Shown here piece after piece: positions 34,602 through 34,864 of a stretch of 34,864 bases of DNA. Under the pieces are notes generated by a model. It did no database searches and was not told where the DNA came from. It worked only from the letters and a program-made list of their open reading frames with translations. Position numbers and translations under genes: made by a program. Each line of letters starts with the position of its first letter. Positions within the stretch are counted from its first letter, which is position 1. Source of the DNA: Pseudonocardia sp. (GTDB lineage Bacteria; Actinomycetota; Actinomycetes; Mycobacteriales; Pseudonocardiaceae); contig JAFASX010000116.1 in NCBI GenBank assembly GCA_019244295.1, forward strand, positions 1 to 34,864, given 5' to 3'.

Positions 34602-34864
34602 TTACGGCAACTCGTCTGTTTCTAGGTCGGGGTCCAGAAGGCGCAGCACGGCGGCGTTTCCGGTGAGCACGGGCCAGCCCCGGCGGCGGGCGGAGTGCAC
34701 CACGCAGGCCAAAGCGAGGGCGTCGGCATCTAGCGCACCCGGATCAGTGGCGCTGGCGAGGATCCGGCCTAGCGCGGGAGCGTCGGCCTCGGTGAGCGCA
34801 TTAGGCAGCGTCACCGGCAGCTCCAGCAAACCGCGCAGGACATCGTGGTCAGACTCGCGGGTGG
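34602..34864 (-). CDS. PIN-domain-like protein, C-terminal part (runs off the window)
   Basis: The frame is open to the right edge and ends at 34602. About 87 residues are visible: LLELPVTLPNALTEADAPAL, GALDADALALACVVHSARRR and GWPVLTGNAAVLRLLDPDLE. The 'DADALALACVVHSARRRGWPVLTGN' layout fits the last helix and strand of a PIN-type fold, where the D of LDADAL would be a metal ligand. The N-terminus lies outside the window. An internal TTG at 34829 need not be the start. Whether it is a toxin cannot be said. Confidence 0.55.
   Translation of the reverse strand, partial: TRESDHDVLRGLLELPVTLPNALTEADAPALGRILASATDPGALDADALALACVVHSARRRGWPVLTGNAAVLRLLDPDLETDELP

Overview
The window comes from a GC-rich actinobacterium. 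Core gene order follows the Mycobacterium tuberculosis blocks Rv2343c-Rv2344c (dnaG, dgt) and Rv2357c-Rv2374c (glyS, smtB, zur, Rv2360c, uppS, recO, era, Rv2365c, corC, ybeY, phoH, rsmE, dnaJ2, hrcA). This suggests Mycobacteriales/Pseudonocardiales, but I cannot name a species. GTG and TTG starts and 4-bp ATGA/GTGA overlaps are common.

Layout. 1-5.3 kb: tRNA-Asn, a small membrane protein, the dnaG operon (dnaG, unknown protein, tam), Uma2 nuclease, and an ECF41-type sigma factor broken by one missing base. 5.3-9.1 kb: the sigma factor's usual partner, a carboxymuconolactone decarboxylase, also frameshifted but still behind an ECF41-like promoter; then a methyltransferase, dgt and xdhC. 9.2-10.9 kb: a decayed AAA ATPase plus TOPRIM-like pair resembling anti-phage cassettes. 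10.9-15.2 kb: glyS, a cytidylate-kinase-like gene, a shrunken MFS exporter, and the smtB-zur zinc regulators. 15.2-26.4 kb: a long minus-strand housekeeping run from hrcA to the Rv2360c homologue, covering heat shock, rRNA and ribosome maturation, recombination and decaprenyl phosphate synthesis, with lhgO and a small DUF6247-like ORF inserted.

26.4-34.9 kb is accessory. A GNAT pseudogene, a three-gene operon (GCS2-ATP-grasp fusion, AsnO-type amidotransferase, S9 peptidase) and a broken Phd-VapC pair lie between two inverted copies of a 78-bp element with 14-bp terminal inverted repeats. A transposase remnant and the end of a PIN-domain gene follow. The operon is the best candidate for an undescribed system. 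AsnO is the amidating enzyme of the osmolyte N-acetylglutaminylglutamine amide (NAGGN), yet the usual synthetase Ngg is absent and a peptide-ligase fusion stands in its place.

About twenty core genes read cleanly, while many accessory genes carry one-base deletions, stop codons, in-frame deletions or insertions. That contrast points to real gene decay more than to sequencing error.
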